From Paraeggerthella hominis (GTDB lineage Bacteria > Actinomycetota > Coriobacteriia > Coriobacteriales > Eggerthellaceae), in the NCBI RefSeq assembly GCF_021044775.1, contig NZ_JAJNOQ010000010.1:1-64000 (forward strand): DNA of 64,000 nucleotides, read 5' to 3'. The notes beneath the pieces are model-generated. The model made no database searches. It had not been told where the DNA came from and saw nothing but the letters and a program-made list of their open reading frames with translations. Position numbers and translations under genes: made by a program. Shown here piece by piece: positions 16,559 to 25,626 of this stretch; within the stretch, counting starts at the first letter, position 1; each line of letters begins with the position of its first letter.

Positions 16559-16900
16559 TCAGGAGCCGTCGGCCTCCCCTTCATGGAAGGCATCGGGCAG
16601 AGCAGCACGAAGCACCTGGTCGAACGGCTCTTGAAAAGCCCGTCGAACCAGGCGCTCCTTTTGGGGTCGAGACAGGTGCTTGAAGCGGTACTCCGCGCTC
16701 ATGGCCTCGCGCTTCGTTGCGAACGCGGCCTGCGCGACAAGGCGAACCGGCAGACGGGAGCGCGTGTACTTCGCCCCCTTGCCCGCGTTGTGCGTACGCA
16801 CGCGCTCGGCCACGTCGACCGTGTAGCCCGTGTACCACGTGCCGTCCGCGCATTCGATCACGTACAGATAGTGGGCGGCGTCCGTCGAATCGGACCGCAC
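16559..16900 (-). CDS. GIY-YIG nuclease superfamily protein (UPF0213/YhbQ type)
   Basis: A 113-residue single-domain GIY-YIG protein. The signature is LYVIECADGTWYTGYT (the GIY and YIG strands appear as YVI and YTG), with a conserved Arg in AERVRTHNAGKGAKYTRSR and a Glu in MSAEYRFKHLSRPQK. Small members of this group are putative DNA repair nucleases. It starts with GTG seven bases after the upstream YhcH-type gene stops, which suggests translational coupling rather than an own ribosome binding site. Confidence 0.9.
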   Translation of the reverse strand: MRSDSTDAAHYLYVIECADGTWYTGYTVDVAERVRTHNAGKGAKYTRSRLPVRLVAQAAFATKREAMSAEYRFKHLSRPQKERLVRRAFQEPFDQVLRAALPDAFHEGEADGS

Positions 16901-16907
16901 GGCGACG

Positions 16908-17363
16908 CTAGACCCGCACCTTCACGACGATCTTGCGCACATGCTTCGCCGCGCCGAACGAGCACCCGGGCTTATGCCCGTCTTCGGGGGCGAACACGGC
17001 AATCTGGCCCGCGCGCAGCACGATGCTGCTGCACCCCGGAGGCGTGCCGTACACGCCGAAGTCGGAATCTTCGTCGAACGAGCCGATCTCGATCATGCCT
17101 TCGAGCGGCGCGTACTGAATCAGCTCCTCGCCCGAAACCACGAACTGCACGTCGTAGTAGCGGCGGTGGGCTTCCATGCGCTTGTCCGGCGCGGGAACGG
17201 TCTCGTACTCCTGCACGTTCGCGAACACGTCGTCGCCGTCGATGTCGACGCGTCCGAGCGGCAACGCGGCCAAGTCGTCGCGCGAGAGGAACTCGTAGGC
17301 TTTCCGGAAGCGTTCGGCCAGGTAGTCGTTCTGCGCAGCATGCGCGAGCGGGGTAACGAGCAT
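16908..17363 (-). CDS. YhcH/YjgK/YiaL family cupin protein
   Basis: A 151-residue cupin-like protein of the YhcH family, members of which act in sialic acid or sugar-acid anomer handling (NanQ). Motifs: AYEFLSRDDLAALPLGRVDIDGDDVFANVQEY, the EAHRRYYDVQFV metal-site region, and the HKPGC histidine near the C-terminus. The start MLVTPLAHA has AAGGA nine bases upstream. No sugar catabolism genes are nearby, so the physiological substrate is unclear. Confidence 0.9.
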   Translation of the reverse strand: MLVTPLAHAAQNDYLAERFRKAYEFLSRDDLAALPLGRVDIDGDDVFANVQEYETVPAPDKRMEAHRRYYDVQFVVSGEELIQYAPLEGMIEIGSFDEDSDFGVYGTPPGCSSIVLRAGQIAVFAPEDGHKPGCSFGAAKHVRKIVVKVRV

Positions 17364-17534
17364 GGGTGTCCTTTCATAGCGGCTCGCGGCAACGCCGTGC
17401 TGTGGGCGCGCCGCTTCGTTCGGCATTGTTCGTGCAGCAGTATACACCTTGCCGCCGCCAACGGCGCCCGGCCCGCAAGCCCTGCGGCGCCGCATGCGCG
17501 AGCCCGTGAGCCTCGCGCAGCAGGCCGCCCGGCC

Positions 17535-18587
17535 TCACGCTCTTTCGGCGCGCCAATCCTCCCTGGCCAAACAGTACAGCAGCAGGTCCTGAAGCGTCCC
17601 GTCATGAGAAGGCTCCGCCGCATGCAGCACGCCTTCGCGCGAGAACCCGCACTTCTCGATGACCCGCCGGGAGCGATCGTTGAACGGGTAGCAGGTGCAC
17701 GAGACGAGAAGCAGGCCCAGCTCGTCGAAGCCGTAACGGATCATCTCGCGTGCGGCTTCCGTCACGTAGCCGCGCCCCCACGCGCGCTTCGCCAACGCAT
17801 AGCCCAGCATGAGGCAGTCGACGTTGCGCCGCTGCGGGTCGCGGATAAGGCCGATCGAGCCGATGCACGGCCCGCATGCACCGTCCTCGAAACGCTCGAA
17901 TATGCCGAACACGTGCGGTGCCGAAGCGATCTCTTCCACGAAGAAGCGCGCATCCTCGCGCGTGCGATGCGGCGCCCACCCGGCGTCCGGCCCGATGGCG
18001 GGATCGCTGCAGTACGCGAACACGTCGTCGATGTCCGCCTCGGTAAGCGGGCGCAGCACAAGGCGCTCGGTTTGGAGCGCAGGGCACTGCGCGGACGACG
18101 ACGCGAGCACGGCGGGCAACGCGCCCGGATCGCGAGCGACGCTGGCGGCGACGCACGCCCGTAGCTGGTTCTCGTCGAGCACGCGGACGCCCTCGGCGCG
18201 CAACGCTCGCGCAGCCACGCCGTACCCGGCAACGAGCGTGCCGGTGAACGTCCCGTCGTAGATAAGGCCGTTGCCGCAGGAGGGGCTTTTCGACTTCAGC
18301 ACCGCAAGCTGGCAGCCTTGGGCGCGCACGCAATCGACCACGCTCTGCGCTCCGGCAAGAAACGCGTCGGTTCCGTCTGTGCCTTGACAGTCCACCACGC
18401 GCAGCGCGCGCTGCTCAGCCACGATCTCGAACGCCGGATGCGGCACGCTCAAACCGCCCGCAACCTCGGGGCACACGGGCGTCACCTCGTGGAAATCGCG
18501 CAAGGCCAGCACGTCCGCGCATGGCTTGGAGGCGCCGTCGAACCGGCACGGGGCGCTCAGCAAACACGCGCTCGCCGCTATCTTCAT
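17535..18587 (-). CDS. DUF523 domain fused to a RimJ/RimL-type GNAT acetyltransferase
   Basis: A 350-residue two-domain protein. Residues 1-155 are a DUF523 domain: CLLSAPCRFDGASKP, VTPVCPEVAGGL, KSKSPSCG and the IYDGTF block, with conserved cysteines that could hold a metal or [Fe-S]. Residues about 170-345 are a GNAT domain of the RimJ/RimL type, with LQTERLVLRPLTEADIDDVF at the start and an acetyl-CoA loop AKRAWGRGYVTEAAREMI. DUF523 proteins are usually single-domain and take part in tRNA thiouridine handling in some bacteria; the fusion partner suggests an RNA- or protein-linked acetylation. Its promoter TACAAT (complement of 18637-18642) lies 50 bases before the ATG. Confidence 0.87.
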   Translation of the reverse strand: MKIAASACLLSAPCRFDGASKPCADVLALRDFHEVTPVCPEVAGGLSVPHPAFEIVAEQRALRVVDCQGTDGTDAFLAGAQSVVDCVRAQGCQLAVLKSKSPSCGNGLIYDGTFTGTLVAGYGVAARALRAEGVRVLDENQLRACVAASVARDPGALPAVLASSSAQCPALQTERLVLRPLTEADIDDVFAYCSDPAIGPDAGWAPHRTREDARFFVEEIASAPHVFGIFERFEDGACGPCIGSIGLIRDPQRRNVDCLMLGYALAKRAWGRGYVTEAAREMIRYGFDELGLLLVSCTCYPFNDRSRRVIEKCGFSREGVLHAAEPSHDGTLQDLLLYCLAREDWRAERA

Positions 18588-18820
18588 GAAGCACCGTCCG
18601 TTCCGTCGACTCTTTCACCGCCCCGTTTCCTTCTGCATTGTACCATCGGGCCGCGCGCGAACGGCACCAGCCGGGCGCATGGAACTCGGCAAGGCCCGGC
18701 ACGCTTGCGCTTTCCGATTGAAGACCCGGGAAGCACCCTCGACGATCCGGCCGGCAAGGCAGATAATGACCGTACCAGTCCGTGCGCCGCATGGCGCCGT
18801 CCCGTCGAAGGAGCTCCGGT

Positions 18821-20629
18821 ATGATCAACAACTTCTGCAAGAAACCGCTCTGGGAATGCTCGAAGACGCTCGCTGCCGTTGTGCAAGGGCAAAAGCCGGC
18901 CGACGTCGTGATTCGAGACGCCAAGCTGGTGAACGTTTGCACCGCGGAGATCCAGGAAGGCATCGACGTGGCCATCGCGCAAGGGCGCATCGCCTACTTG
19001 GGAAGCGCCGAACACTGCATCGGCGAAAGCACGCAGGTCATCGACGCGCAGGGACAGTACATCGCACCCGGATTCCTAGACGGGCACATCCACGTGGAAT
19101 CGTCGATGATGGGCGTGGGCGAATACGCGCGCGCCGTCGTTCCCCACGGCACCACGGGCATCTACATGGATCCGCACGAGATCTGCAACGTGCTGGGACT
19201 CGACGGCGTGAAGGTGATGGACGAGGACGCCCATCGCACGCCGCTCAAAACCATGATCACCACCCCGTCGTGCGTGCCCGCGGTCCCCGGCTTCGAGGAC
19301 ACCGGCTCGTTCGTCGGCCCCGAAGACGTTGCCGAGACCATGAGCTGGCCGAGCGTCGTCGGGCTGGGCGAGATGATGAACTTCCCCGGCATCCTGGGCG
19401 GCACCGATCACGCGCACGGCGAAGTGGGAGCCACGCTGGAAGCCGGCAAGATCGTGACCGGCCACTACTCCATGCCCGAAACCGACCGAGGGCTGAACGC
19501 CTACATCGCCTCGGGCGTGCGCTGCTGCCACGAATCGACGCGCGCCGAAGACGCACTGGCCAAGATGCGCTTCGGCATGTACGCGATGCTGCGCTACGGA
19601 TCCGCCTGGAAAGACCTGCCGGTGCTGGCCGAAGCCGTGACCGGCAACGACATCGACACGCGCTACGCAGTGCTCGTAAGCGACGACACGCATCCTCACA
19701 CCCTGGTGGCCGACGGGCACCTCGACCACATCGTGCGCACGGCGGTCGAACTGGGCATCGACCCCGTCACCGCCATCCAGATGGTCACCATCAACTGCGC
19801 CCAGTGCTTCCAGATGGATCACGATCTGGGCTCCATCGCGCCGGGCAAGTGCGCCGACATCGTGTTCCTGGACAACCTGGAAGACCTGCGCGTCACGCGC
19901 GTCCTGATCGACGGCGACGTTGTCGCCGAAGACGGCAAGCCGACGTTCGACCTGGAGCCGTTCGTGTTCCCCGCATGGGTAACGCACTCCATGCACCTGG
20001 GGCTCGACATCACGCCCGAGACATTCGCCGTGCCGGTGCCCGAAGGAGCGTCGAACACGGCTGCGCGCATCCGCACCATCGAAGTCATACCGGGAAAGGT
20101 GGGGACGTTCGAAACGCACGTGGACCTGCCGGTGATCGAAGAGCTTCTGGAGTCCGACACCGGGCTCGACGTGCTCAAGACATTCGTATTCGAGCGGCAC
20201 CACGAAACCGGCACGTTCGGCTACGGCTTCGTGAAGGGCTTCGGCATCAAGCGCGGAGCCATGGCGTCCACGGTGGCGCATGACGCGCACAACCTGCTGG
20301 TAGTCGGCACGAACGACGACGACATGGCGCTGGCCGCGAACACGCTGGCTTCCTGCGGAGGCGGCATGGCAGTTGTGGCCGACGGCGAGATCCTGGGCTT
20401 GGTGGAACTGCCCATCGCCGGCCTCATGGACGCGCTTCCCGCCGAAGAGCTGAGCGCGAAGGTGCATGCGCTGGAAGGCGCCTGGGAAAAGATCGGTTGC
20501 ACGATGCCCTCGCCGTTCATGACCATGGCGCTCATCCCCCTGGCCTGTCTGCCCGAGCTGCGCCTGACGAACCGAGGGCTGGTCGACTGCACCACGTTCC
20601 AGTTCGCAAGCCTGCTGGCCGCGCAGTAA
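18821..20629 (+). CDS. ade: Adenine deaminase
   Basis: A 602-residue amidohydrolase converting adenine to hypoxanthine and ammonia for purine salvage. It has the metal motif GFLDGHIHVESSMM and MDPHEICNV, a catalytic TIM barrel with HPHTLVADGHLDHIVRTAVE, and the AKCADIVFLDNLEDLRV amidohydrolase end followed by the adenine deaminase C-terminal domain (GMAVVADGEILGLVELPIAGLM). Length matches the family. The start at 18821 is set by GAAGGAG. It is monocistronic with a clear terminator. Confidence 0.96.
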   Translation: MINNFCKKPLWECSKTLAAVVQGQKPADVVIRDAKLVNVCTAEIQEGIDVAIAQGRIAYLGSAEHCIGESTQVIDAQGQYIAPGFLDGHIHVESSMMGVGEYARAVVPHGTTGIYMDPHEICNVLGLDGVKVMDEDAHRTPLKTMITTPSCVPAVPGFEDTGSFVGPEDVAETMSWPSVVGLGEMMNFPGILGGTDHAHGEVGATLEAGKIVTGHYSMPETDRGLNAYIASGVRCCHESTRAEDALAKMRFGMYAMLRYGSAWKDLPVLAEAVTGNDIDTRYAVLVSDDTHPHTLVADGHLDHIVRTAVELGIDPVTAIQMVTINCAQCFQMDHDLGSIAPGKCADIVFLDNLEDLRVTRVLIDGDVVAEDGKPTFDLEPFVFPAWVTHSMHLGLDITPETFAVPVPEGASNTAARIRTIEVIPGKVGTFETHVDLPVIEELLESDTGLDVLKTFVFERHHETGTFGYGFVKGFGIKRGAMASTVAHDAHNLLVVGTNDDDMALAANTLASCGGGMAVVADGEILGLVELPIAGLMDALPAEELSAKVHALEGAWEKIGCTMPSPFMTMALIPLACLPELRLTNRGLVDCTTFQFASLLAAQ

Positions 20630-20640
20630 ACCCGATCGCA

Positions 20641-20682
20641 AGAAAGCCCGGCACGCCGAAGTGGCCGGGCTTTCTCTTTTTT
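20641..20682 (+). terminator. Rho-independent terminator of ade
   Basis: A 12-bp perfect stem (AGAAAGCCCGGC at 20641-20652 with GCCGGGCTTTCT at 20664-20675) followed by a T-rich tail to 20682. On the other strand the A-run start can serve the convergent gene too. Confidence 0.94.
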
Positions 20683-20703
20683 ATTGGGAAGCAAAAGGCT
20701 CGG

Positions 20704-21483
20704 CTAGAGAACCGCGTCGTCTTCCTTGAGGTTCATGCTCATCGATACGCTCATCATCATGAGCATCTTCTCGACCAGGAGGCTCTTGCACATTTCCTTG
20801 AGCTCTTCGGGGTCATCGGGAATGAGATCGGCCTCCATTTCATCGACCATGTCGAAGGCGAACGACTCGTTCAGGCCGAAGACGTCGAAGAACTCGGGGT
20901 CGAAATCCGCGCCGCTCTCGTAACCGGCCCAATCGAGCATTTCCCCGTGCGCAGGATCGGAGGGATCCGCCAAGATGCGGCACAAGTCCTCGTACCCGCC
21001 CACGCCGCCGCAGTCTTCCGGCGGGGCGAGGCGCGCGCCGTCCACGCATATCGGGAAGAAGGGAACCAGGATGTCGGCTTCGGGAACCTCGTCCTCGACC
21101 TCCAGCTCTATCTCCCAGTTGTCCCCCAAGTCGTAGGTGTACAGAAGCTTGTCTCCCGGACGCAGCACTTCGGCCGCGCCCTTCTTCTCCGCATTGTAAT
21201 GCGCGCCGCTTCCTGCGGGCTTCGTCGCCATGTCGTCGTAGAGCTGCGGAGCGTCGTAGGAGACGCCGTCCTTCTCGAACAGGTACAGATGATAGCCGGC
21301 CCAGTCGAACGACTTCGCAATCGATTCATGGAGCAGGCCCATGTCCACTCCGGAGGGAACCAGGATCCTGCGCCAAATAGGAGGCTCCGATTCGAGGATT
21401 GTGGCTTTGATCTGGTAAAGAGTGGGCTCCTGCGCCGATGAGGAGCCGTTGTCGCCCGGAAACTCGATGATTTTGGCCGTCAT
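20704..21483 (-). CDS. Plasmid pRiA4b ORF-3-like family protein
   Basis: A 259-residue protein with the pRiA4b ORF-3 fold: LYQIKATILESEPPIWRRILVPS at the start, LHESIAKSFDWAGYHLYLF, LLYTYDLGDNWEIELEVE and PPEDCGGVGGYEDL. The family is found on plasmids and chromosomes and has no firmly known role. The start MTAKIIEF has AGGAGG seven bases upstream. Odd feature: a Met-rich C-terminal tail (EKMLMMMSVSMSMNL). Convergent with ade. Confidence 0.88.
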   Translation of the reverse strand: MTAKIIEFPGDNGSSSAQEPTLYQIKATILESEPPIWRRILVPSGVDMGLLHESIAKSFDWAGYHLYLFEKDGVSYDAPQLYDDMATKPAGSGAHYNAEKKGAAEVLRPGDKLLYTYDLGDNWEIELEVEDEVPEADILVPFFPICVDGARLAPPEDCGGVGGYEDLCRILADPSDPAHGEMLDWAGYESGADFDPEFFDVFGLNESFAFDMVDEMEADLIPDDPEELKEMCKSLLVEKMLMMMSVSMSMNLKEDDAVL

Positions 21484-21572
21484 GGAAGGCCTCCTTCTTG
21501 ATTGTCGTTCAGCAAGGTGAAGTGTAACAGAAAGCACCGTGGAATCGTCTGGCGCCCGCGTCCGGCTCGCCG

Positions 21573-21578
21573 TACAAT
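21573..21578 (+). promoter_or_regulatory. -10 element (TACAAT) of the Nudix gene, possible leaderless start
   Basis: TACAAT ends six bases before the GTG start of the Nudix gene and no ribosome binding site lies between, so translation probably starts at the transcript's 5' end. Confidence 0.5.
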
Positions 21579-21584
21579 GTCCTC

Positions 21585-22208
21585 GTGACGCTCATCGACG
21601 ACATACGCGCGTACCGGCCCTTCAACCAGCAGGAGGCCGCGGACCGAACGACCATCCTTCAGCGACTGGAGGCCGATCCGCATGCGTTCGACCGCACGTC
21701 GCCCGCGCATGTGACGTGCTCGATCTGGACGGTCGACCCCTGCGCGGCCAAAGCCCTCATGGTCTACCACCGCATCTACGATTCCTGGTCGTGGATCGGC
21801 GGGCACGCCGACGGCGAGCGCGAGCTGGCGCGCGTCGCGCTGCGCGAACTGGAAGAGGAGACGGGCATCGCGCGGGCGCGCTTGGTGCCCTGCGGGCCGG
21901 GCGGCATCTTCTCGCTGGAAGTTCTTACCGTGAACGGCCACGAGAAGCGCGGCGCGTACGTCGGCTCGCACCTGCACCTCAACGTCACCTACCTGGCCGT
22001 CGCATCTCCCCGCGACCCGCTGCGCAGCAAGCCCGACGAGAACGCGGACGTGCGCTGGTTCGACCTTGCCGAAGCGTGCGAAGCCTCCACCGAGCCGTGG
22101 ATCCGCGACCGCATCTACCGCAAGCTCGTCGAAAAGCTGGCCCTCGTCGATCCCGATGCGCTGCGCAGCGCGCATCTATCGGCTTCGCATGGAGAAGGCC
22201 CCGAATGA
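21585..22208 (+). CDS. Nudix hydrolase
   Basis: A 207-residue Nudix protein. The Nudix box is GGHADGERELARVALRELEE-ETG (GG-n13-RELEEETG), with Arg where the first Glu of the strict consensus would be, a variation common in GGHADG-type members. Substrates of this subgroup are not established; nucleoside diphosphate derivatives are likely. It begins with GTG directly after a TACAAT promoter element. The SNF2 helicase gene follows 70 bases downstream with its own TACAAT-like element near 22243. Confidence 0.87.
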   Translation: MTLIDDIRAYRPFNQQEAADRTTILQRLEADPHAFDRTSPAHVTCSIWTVDPCAAKALMVYHRIYDSWSWIGGHADGERELARVALRELEEETGIARARLVPCGPGGIFSLEVLTVNGHEKRGAYVGSHLHLNVTYLAVASPRDPLRSKPDENADVRWFDLAEACEASTEPWIRDRIYRKLVEKLALVDPDALRSAHLSASHGEGPE

Positions 22209-22278
22209 GCGCATTCCGCGAGCAAACAAACGTTCCCGCGATATACAATGGACGTTTGATCGCGAAAGGAGCGCGTCC

Positions 22279-25200
22279 ATGATCTCAGAGCACGAACTCG
22301 GCAGCCAATGCGCATCCCGCACGCTTGCGCGGGCGCGCTCGATTGCGGAATCGGATCGCAACATCCTGACGAAGCAGGTGCGCTACGACGGCAACGAGAC
22401 CACCTTGAGCGCGTTCGTGGCAAGCAGCAGCGGATGGGACGACCGCTACCGCACCTCCGTGGCGATCAACGAAAAGGACGACGCCATCCTTGACTACGCT
22501 TGCACCTGCCCCGCCTACCGCGAGTACGACGGCATGTGCAAGCACTGCGCGGCGCTGCTGCTGGCCTACAACGAGGAGCCCCAGAAATTCATGGGGTACC
22601 ACGCCAAGAAAACCGCGGCCACGTCGAACTGCATCGCGGAGTTCATGAAGCGTACCGAACAGCTGACCAGCGACAACGACCTGCAAGGCACCATCGACAT
22701 CGAAACGACCGTGGCCTACGGCTACCGCGACTGGTCGGCTCACTTCAAGATAGCGGGCCCGCAGGGATCCTACGTCATGAAGAGCATCTCGGAGTTCGTG
22801 GATCGCATGCGCACAGGCGAGCGGTTCTCGTACGGCAAGAAACTCGCCTTCACGCACGCCCCTGCCCTGCTCACCGAGCACGCACGCGACATCGCGCAGT
22901 TTCTGGACCGCGCGGTCTCGCTGCGAGAGCGCGCGAACGGAGCGGCCTTCTGGCGCTACCGCGGGCGCGACGAGGTGGGACGCGACCTTCAGCTTTCGGA
23001 CATCGAGGTGATCGAGCTGCTCGACCTTCTGCACGACCGGCCGTTCGTCGTGCAGGGAACGGACTACGGAACGCGCTCGATCACCCATGCCCGCATCATC
23101 GAGGCCGATCCGAGCATAGACATCAACCTGCGCGCCGCCGACCAGGGAGGCTACCTCATCTTGCGCGGCGACGACATCGTGCTTGCCGCACAGGGAAGCC
23201 GCATGTACGTTTGGCAAGACGACGTCTTCTACCGCTGCTCGCCCGAATTCGCGCAATGCGCCGACTTCTTGCGCAACGTCTACGACAGCGACGAGAGCAA
23301 GCTGTTCATCGCCGAGGCGGACATGCCGCTGTTCTGCGCCGCCGCGCTGCCCGCCATCGAGCGGCATCTGCACGTGCGCGCGCCGCGCGAAGTGGAGGCG
23401 TACCGGCCCGTACCCTGCCAGCTGGAGTTCTTCTTCGACAAAGACGATCGGGGCGTGACCTGCGACGCCTGGGCCGCCTACGGCGAGAAGCGCTACCTGA
23501 TCTGCGGATTCACCAACGATGAAACCGCCGAGGAAACAGCGGGGCCCCTGCGCAACGAGCGCATGGAGGCGAAGGCGGTCGACCTGATCAAGCGCTACTT
23601 CAACCCGTTCGACGCTTCCATCGACATCGATGACGACGAAGCCGTGGCAGCCCTCGTGTTCGGCGGCCTTGCCGAGTTCCGCGAGCTGGGCACCGTGTTC
23701 ACCACGCCCGCGTTCGACCGGCTCACCCGCGACGGCAAGCCGCAGGTAACGCTGGGCGTGTCGCTGACGGGCAACCTGATCGACCTGACCGTGTCCTCCG
23801 AAGACCTGCCCGCGCGTGAGCTGAGCGCGCTGCTGGCCAGCTACCGCAAGCGCAAGCGCTTCCACCGCCTTCGCAGCGGCGCGTTTCTGGACCTGCGGGA
23901 CTTCGATCTGTCCCAGCTTGACCGGCTTGCGGCCGACTTGGGCCTGACCGCGAAGCAGCTGACGTCCGGCCACGCCCAGCTGCCCGCCTACCGCGCGTTC
24001 TACCTGGACGAAGAGGACAACCTCGAGCGGGATCGGTCGTTCACCCGCTACGTGGAGAGTTTTCGCCACGTGGACGAGCGGTCGTACCATGTGCCGGACA
24101 GCCTTGCCGACACGCTCAGGCCCTACCAAGCGGAGGGCTTTCGCTGGCTTTCGGCGCGCTGCGACGCCGGGTTCGGAGGCATCTTGGCCGACGAGATGGG
24201 CTTGGGCAAATCCGTTCAGCTGATCTCGCTTCTGCTGGCCCGGCGCGACCATGCCTGCGAAACCGGTCCGAGCCTGATCGTCTGCCCCGCCTCGCTCGTT
24301 TACAACTGGCTTGCCGAAATCGAGCGCTTCGCGCCCGAGCTTCGCGCGCAGGCCGTGACGGGATCGAAGCGCGAACGAGCGCGCATCCGCAATGCCGCGC
24401 TCGACGGGCAGGGCGCGCGAAGCGATGGGCACGCGCCCGTCGATCAGCCGATCGACGTCCTGGTCACCTCGTACGATCTGCTGCGCATCGACGTGGCGGA
24501 TTACGTGGGGCGTTCGTTTTTCTGTTGCGCGCTCGACGAGGCGCAGTACATCAAGAACCCTGCCACCCTCACGACGCGCGCCGTCAAGCGCATCGACGCC
24601 GCGCACCGCTTCGCCCTGACCGGCACTCCCATGGAGAATCGCCTGAGCGAGCTTTGGAGCATCTTCGACTTCCTGATGCCCGGCTTGCTTGGCCCGTACG
24701 CTCGCTTCCGCGAGCGGTTCGAAGCGCCCGTCGTAGGCGGAGACGAAGCCGTGGCCCGACGACTGCAAGCCGTGGTGGGACCCTTCATGCTGCGCCGTTT
24801 GAAGACCGACGTCCTTGCCGATTTGCCCGACAAGCTCGAGTCCATCGTCTACGCGCACCTGGAGGGCGAGCAGCAGCGCCTGTACGCCGCGCACGAGCAG
24901 CGCCTGCGCGAAGATTTGACCGAGCAGCGCAACAACAGGAAGAACAACGATTTCGGAAAGCGGAAGGTGGAGGTGCTTGCCGAGCTTACGAAGCTGAGGC
25001 AGCTCTGCTGCGATCCGCACCTGCTCTACGAGAACTACGGCGGCCAGGCGGCGAAGCTCGACGCCATCATGGAACTGGTCGACTCCGCTATGGACGCCGG
25101 CGAAAAGACGCTCGTGTTCTCGCAGTTCACCAGCTTTTTGGAGCGCATTGCACGGCGCCTGAGCGCAGCGGGCGTTGCCTACTACACCATCACGGGAGCC

Positions 25201-25560
25201 ACGCCCAAGCAGAAGCGCCTGGCCCTGGTCAATTCGTTCAACGAGGACGAGACGCCGGTGTTCTTGGTGTCGCTCAAGGCCGGAGGGACGGGCCTTAACC
25301 TGACCGGCGCATCGGTCGTGGTGCATGCGGATCCCTGGTGGAACGCAGCCGCGCAAGACCAGGCCACCGACCGCGCCCATCGCATCGGCCAAACGCGCGT
25401 GGTGAGCGTGCAGCGCGTGATCGCCAAGGACACCATCGAGGAGCGCATCGTGCGTTTGCAGCAAGCGAAAAGCGAGCTGGCAAGCCAAGTCGTTGGAGCG
25501 AGCGGCGTTTCGCTTGCGAACCTGACCCGCGACGACCTTATCGACCTGCTGCAAGGATAA
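22279..25560 (+). CDS. SWIM zinc finger SNF2/RapA-type helicase
   Basis: A 1093-residue DNA-dependent ATPase. An N-terminal SWIM zinc finger (C75-x-C77, C87-x-H89) is followed by a long central region (about 100-600), then the SNF2 ATPase: Walker A DEMGLGKSVQ (about 637-646), DEAQ box (about 752), TGTPMENRLSELWSIFDFL, and a helicase C domain ending QATDRAHRIGQTR. Such bacterial Swi2/Snf2 proteins remodel nucleoprotein complexes or RNA polymerase, and some belong to defence or repair systems. No nuclease or methylase partner is adjacent, so a housekeeping role is likelier. AAAGGAG precedes the ATG. It converges on accDA across a GC-rich hairpin. Confidence 0.93.
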   Translation: MISEHELGSQCASRTLARARSIAESDRNILTKQVRYDGNETTLSAFVASSSGWDDRYRTSVAINEKDDAILDYACTCPAYREYDGMCKHCAALLLAYNEEPQKFMGYHAKKTAATSNCIAEFMKRTEQLTSDNDLQGTIDIETTVAYGYRDWSAHFKIAGPQGSYVMKSISEFVDRMRTGERFSYGKKLAFTHAPALLTEHARDIAQFLDRAVSLRERANGAAFWRYRGRDEVGRDLQLSDIEVIELLDLLHDRPFVVQGTDYGTRSITHARIIEADPSIDINLRAADQGGYLILRGDDIVLAAQGSRMYVWQDDVFYRCSPEFAQCADFLRNVYDSDESKLFIAEADMPLFCAAALPAIERHLHVRAPREVEAYRPVPCQLEFFFDKDDRGVTCDAWAAYGEKRYLICGFTNDETAEETAGPLRNERMEAKAVDLIKRYFNPFDASIDIDDDEAVAALVFGGLAEFRELGTVFTTPAFDRLTRDGKPQVTLGVSLTGNLIDLTVSSEDLPARELSALLASYRKRKRFHRLRSGAFLDLRDFDLSQLDRLAADLGLTAKQLTSGHAQLPAYRAFYLDEEDNLERDRSFTRYVESFRHVDERSYHVPDSLADTLRPYQAEGFRWLSARCDAGFGGILADEMGLGKSVQLISLLLARRDHACETGPSLIVCPASLVYNWLAEIERFAPELRAQAVTGSKRERARIRNAALDGQGARSDGHAPVDQPIDVLVTSYDLLRIDVADYVGRSFFCCALDEAQYIKNPATLTTRAVKRIDAAHRFALTGTPMENRLSELWSIFDFLMPGLLGPYARFRERFEAPVVGGDEAVARRLQAVVGPFMLRRLKTDVLADLPDKLESIVYAHLEGEQQRLYAAHEQRLREDLTEQRNNRKNNDFGKRKVEVLAELTKLRQLCCDPHLLYENYGGQAAKLDAIMELVDSAMDAGEKTLVFSQFTSFLERIARRLSAAGVAYYTITGATPKQKRLALVNSFNEDETPVFLVSLKAGGTGLNLTGASVVVHADPWWNAAAQDQATDRAHRIGQTRVVSVQRVIAKDTIEERIVRLQQAKSELASQVVGASGVSLANLTRDDLIDLLQG

Positions 25561-25567
25561 AACGAAG

Positions 25568-25609
25568 GCGGCGCCGGTGGGACAGCGATCGCCACCCCAC
25601 CGGCGCCGC
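25568..25609. terminator. Shared GC-rich hairpin between convergent SNF2 and accDA genes
   Basis: A perfect 14-bp stem (25568-25581 with 25596-25609) and a 14-base loop lie between the two stop codons. The minus-strand side is followed by a short T-run (complement of the AAAAC at 25559-25563), so it can terminate accDA and block read-through both ways. Confidence 0.75.
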
Positions 25610-25626
25610 GGGCCGTCTTGCTCGCC

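Noticed and set aside
22285..25554. A 1089-residue open frame antisense to the SNF2 helicase gene
   Set aside because: It mirrors a strongly conserved helicase gene on the other strand, shows no recognisable domain and arises from high GC with few stop codons. The sense gene has a clear ribosome binding site and motifs.
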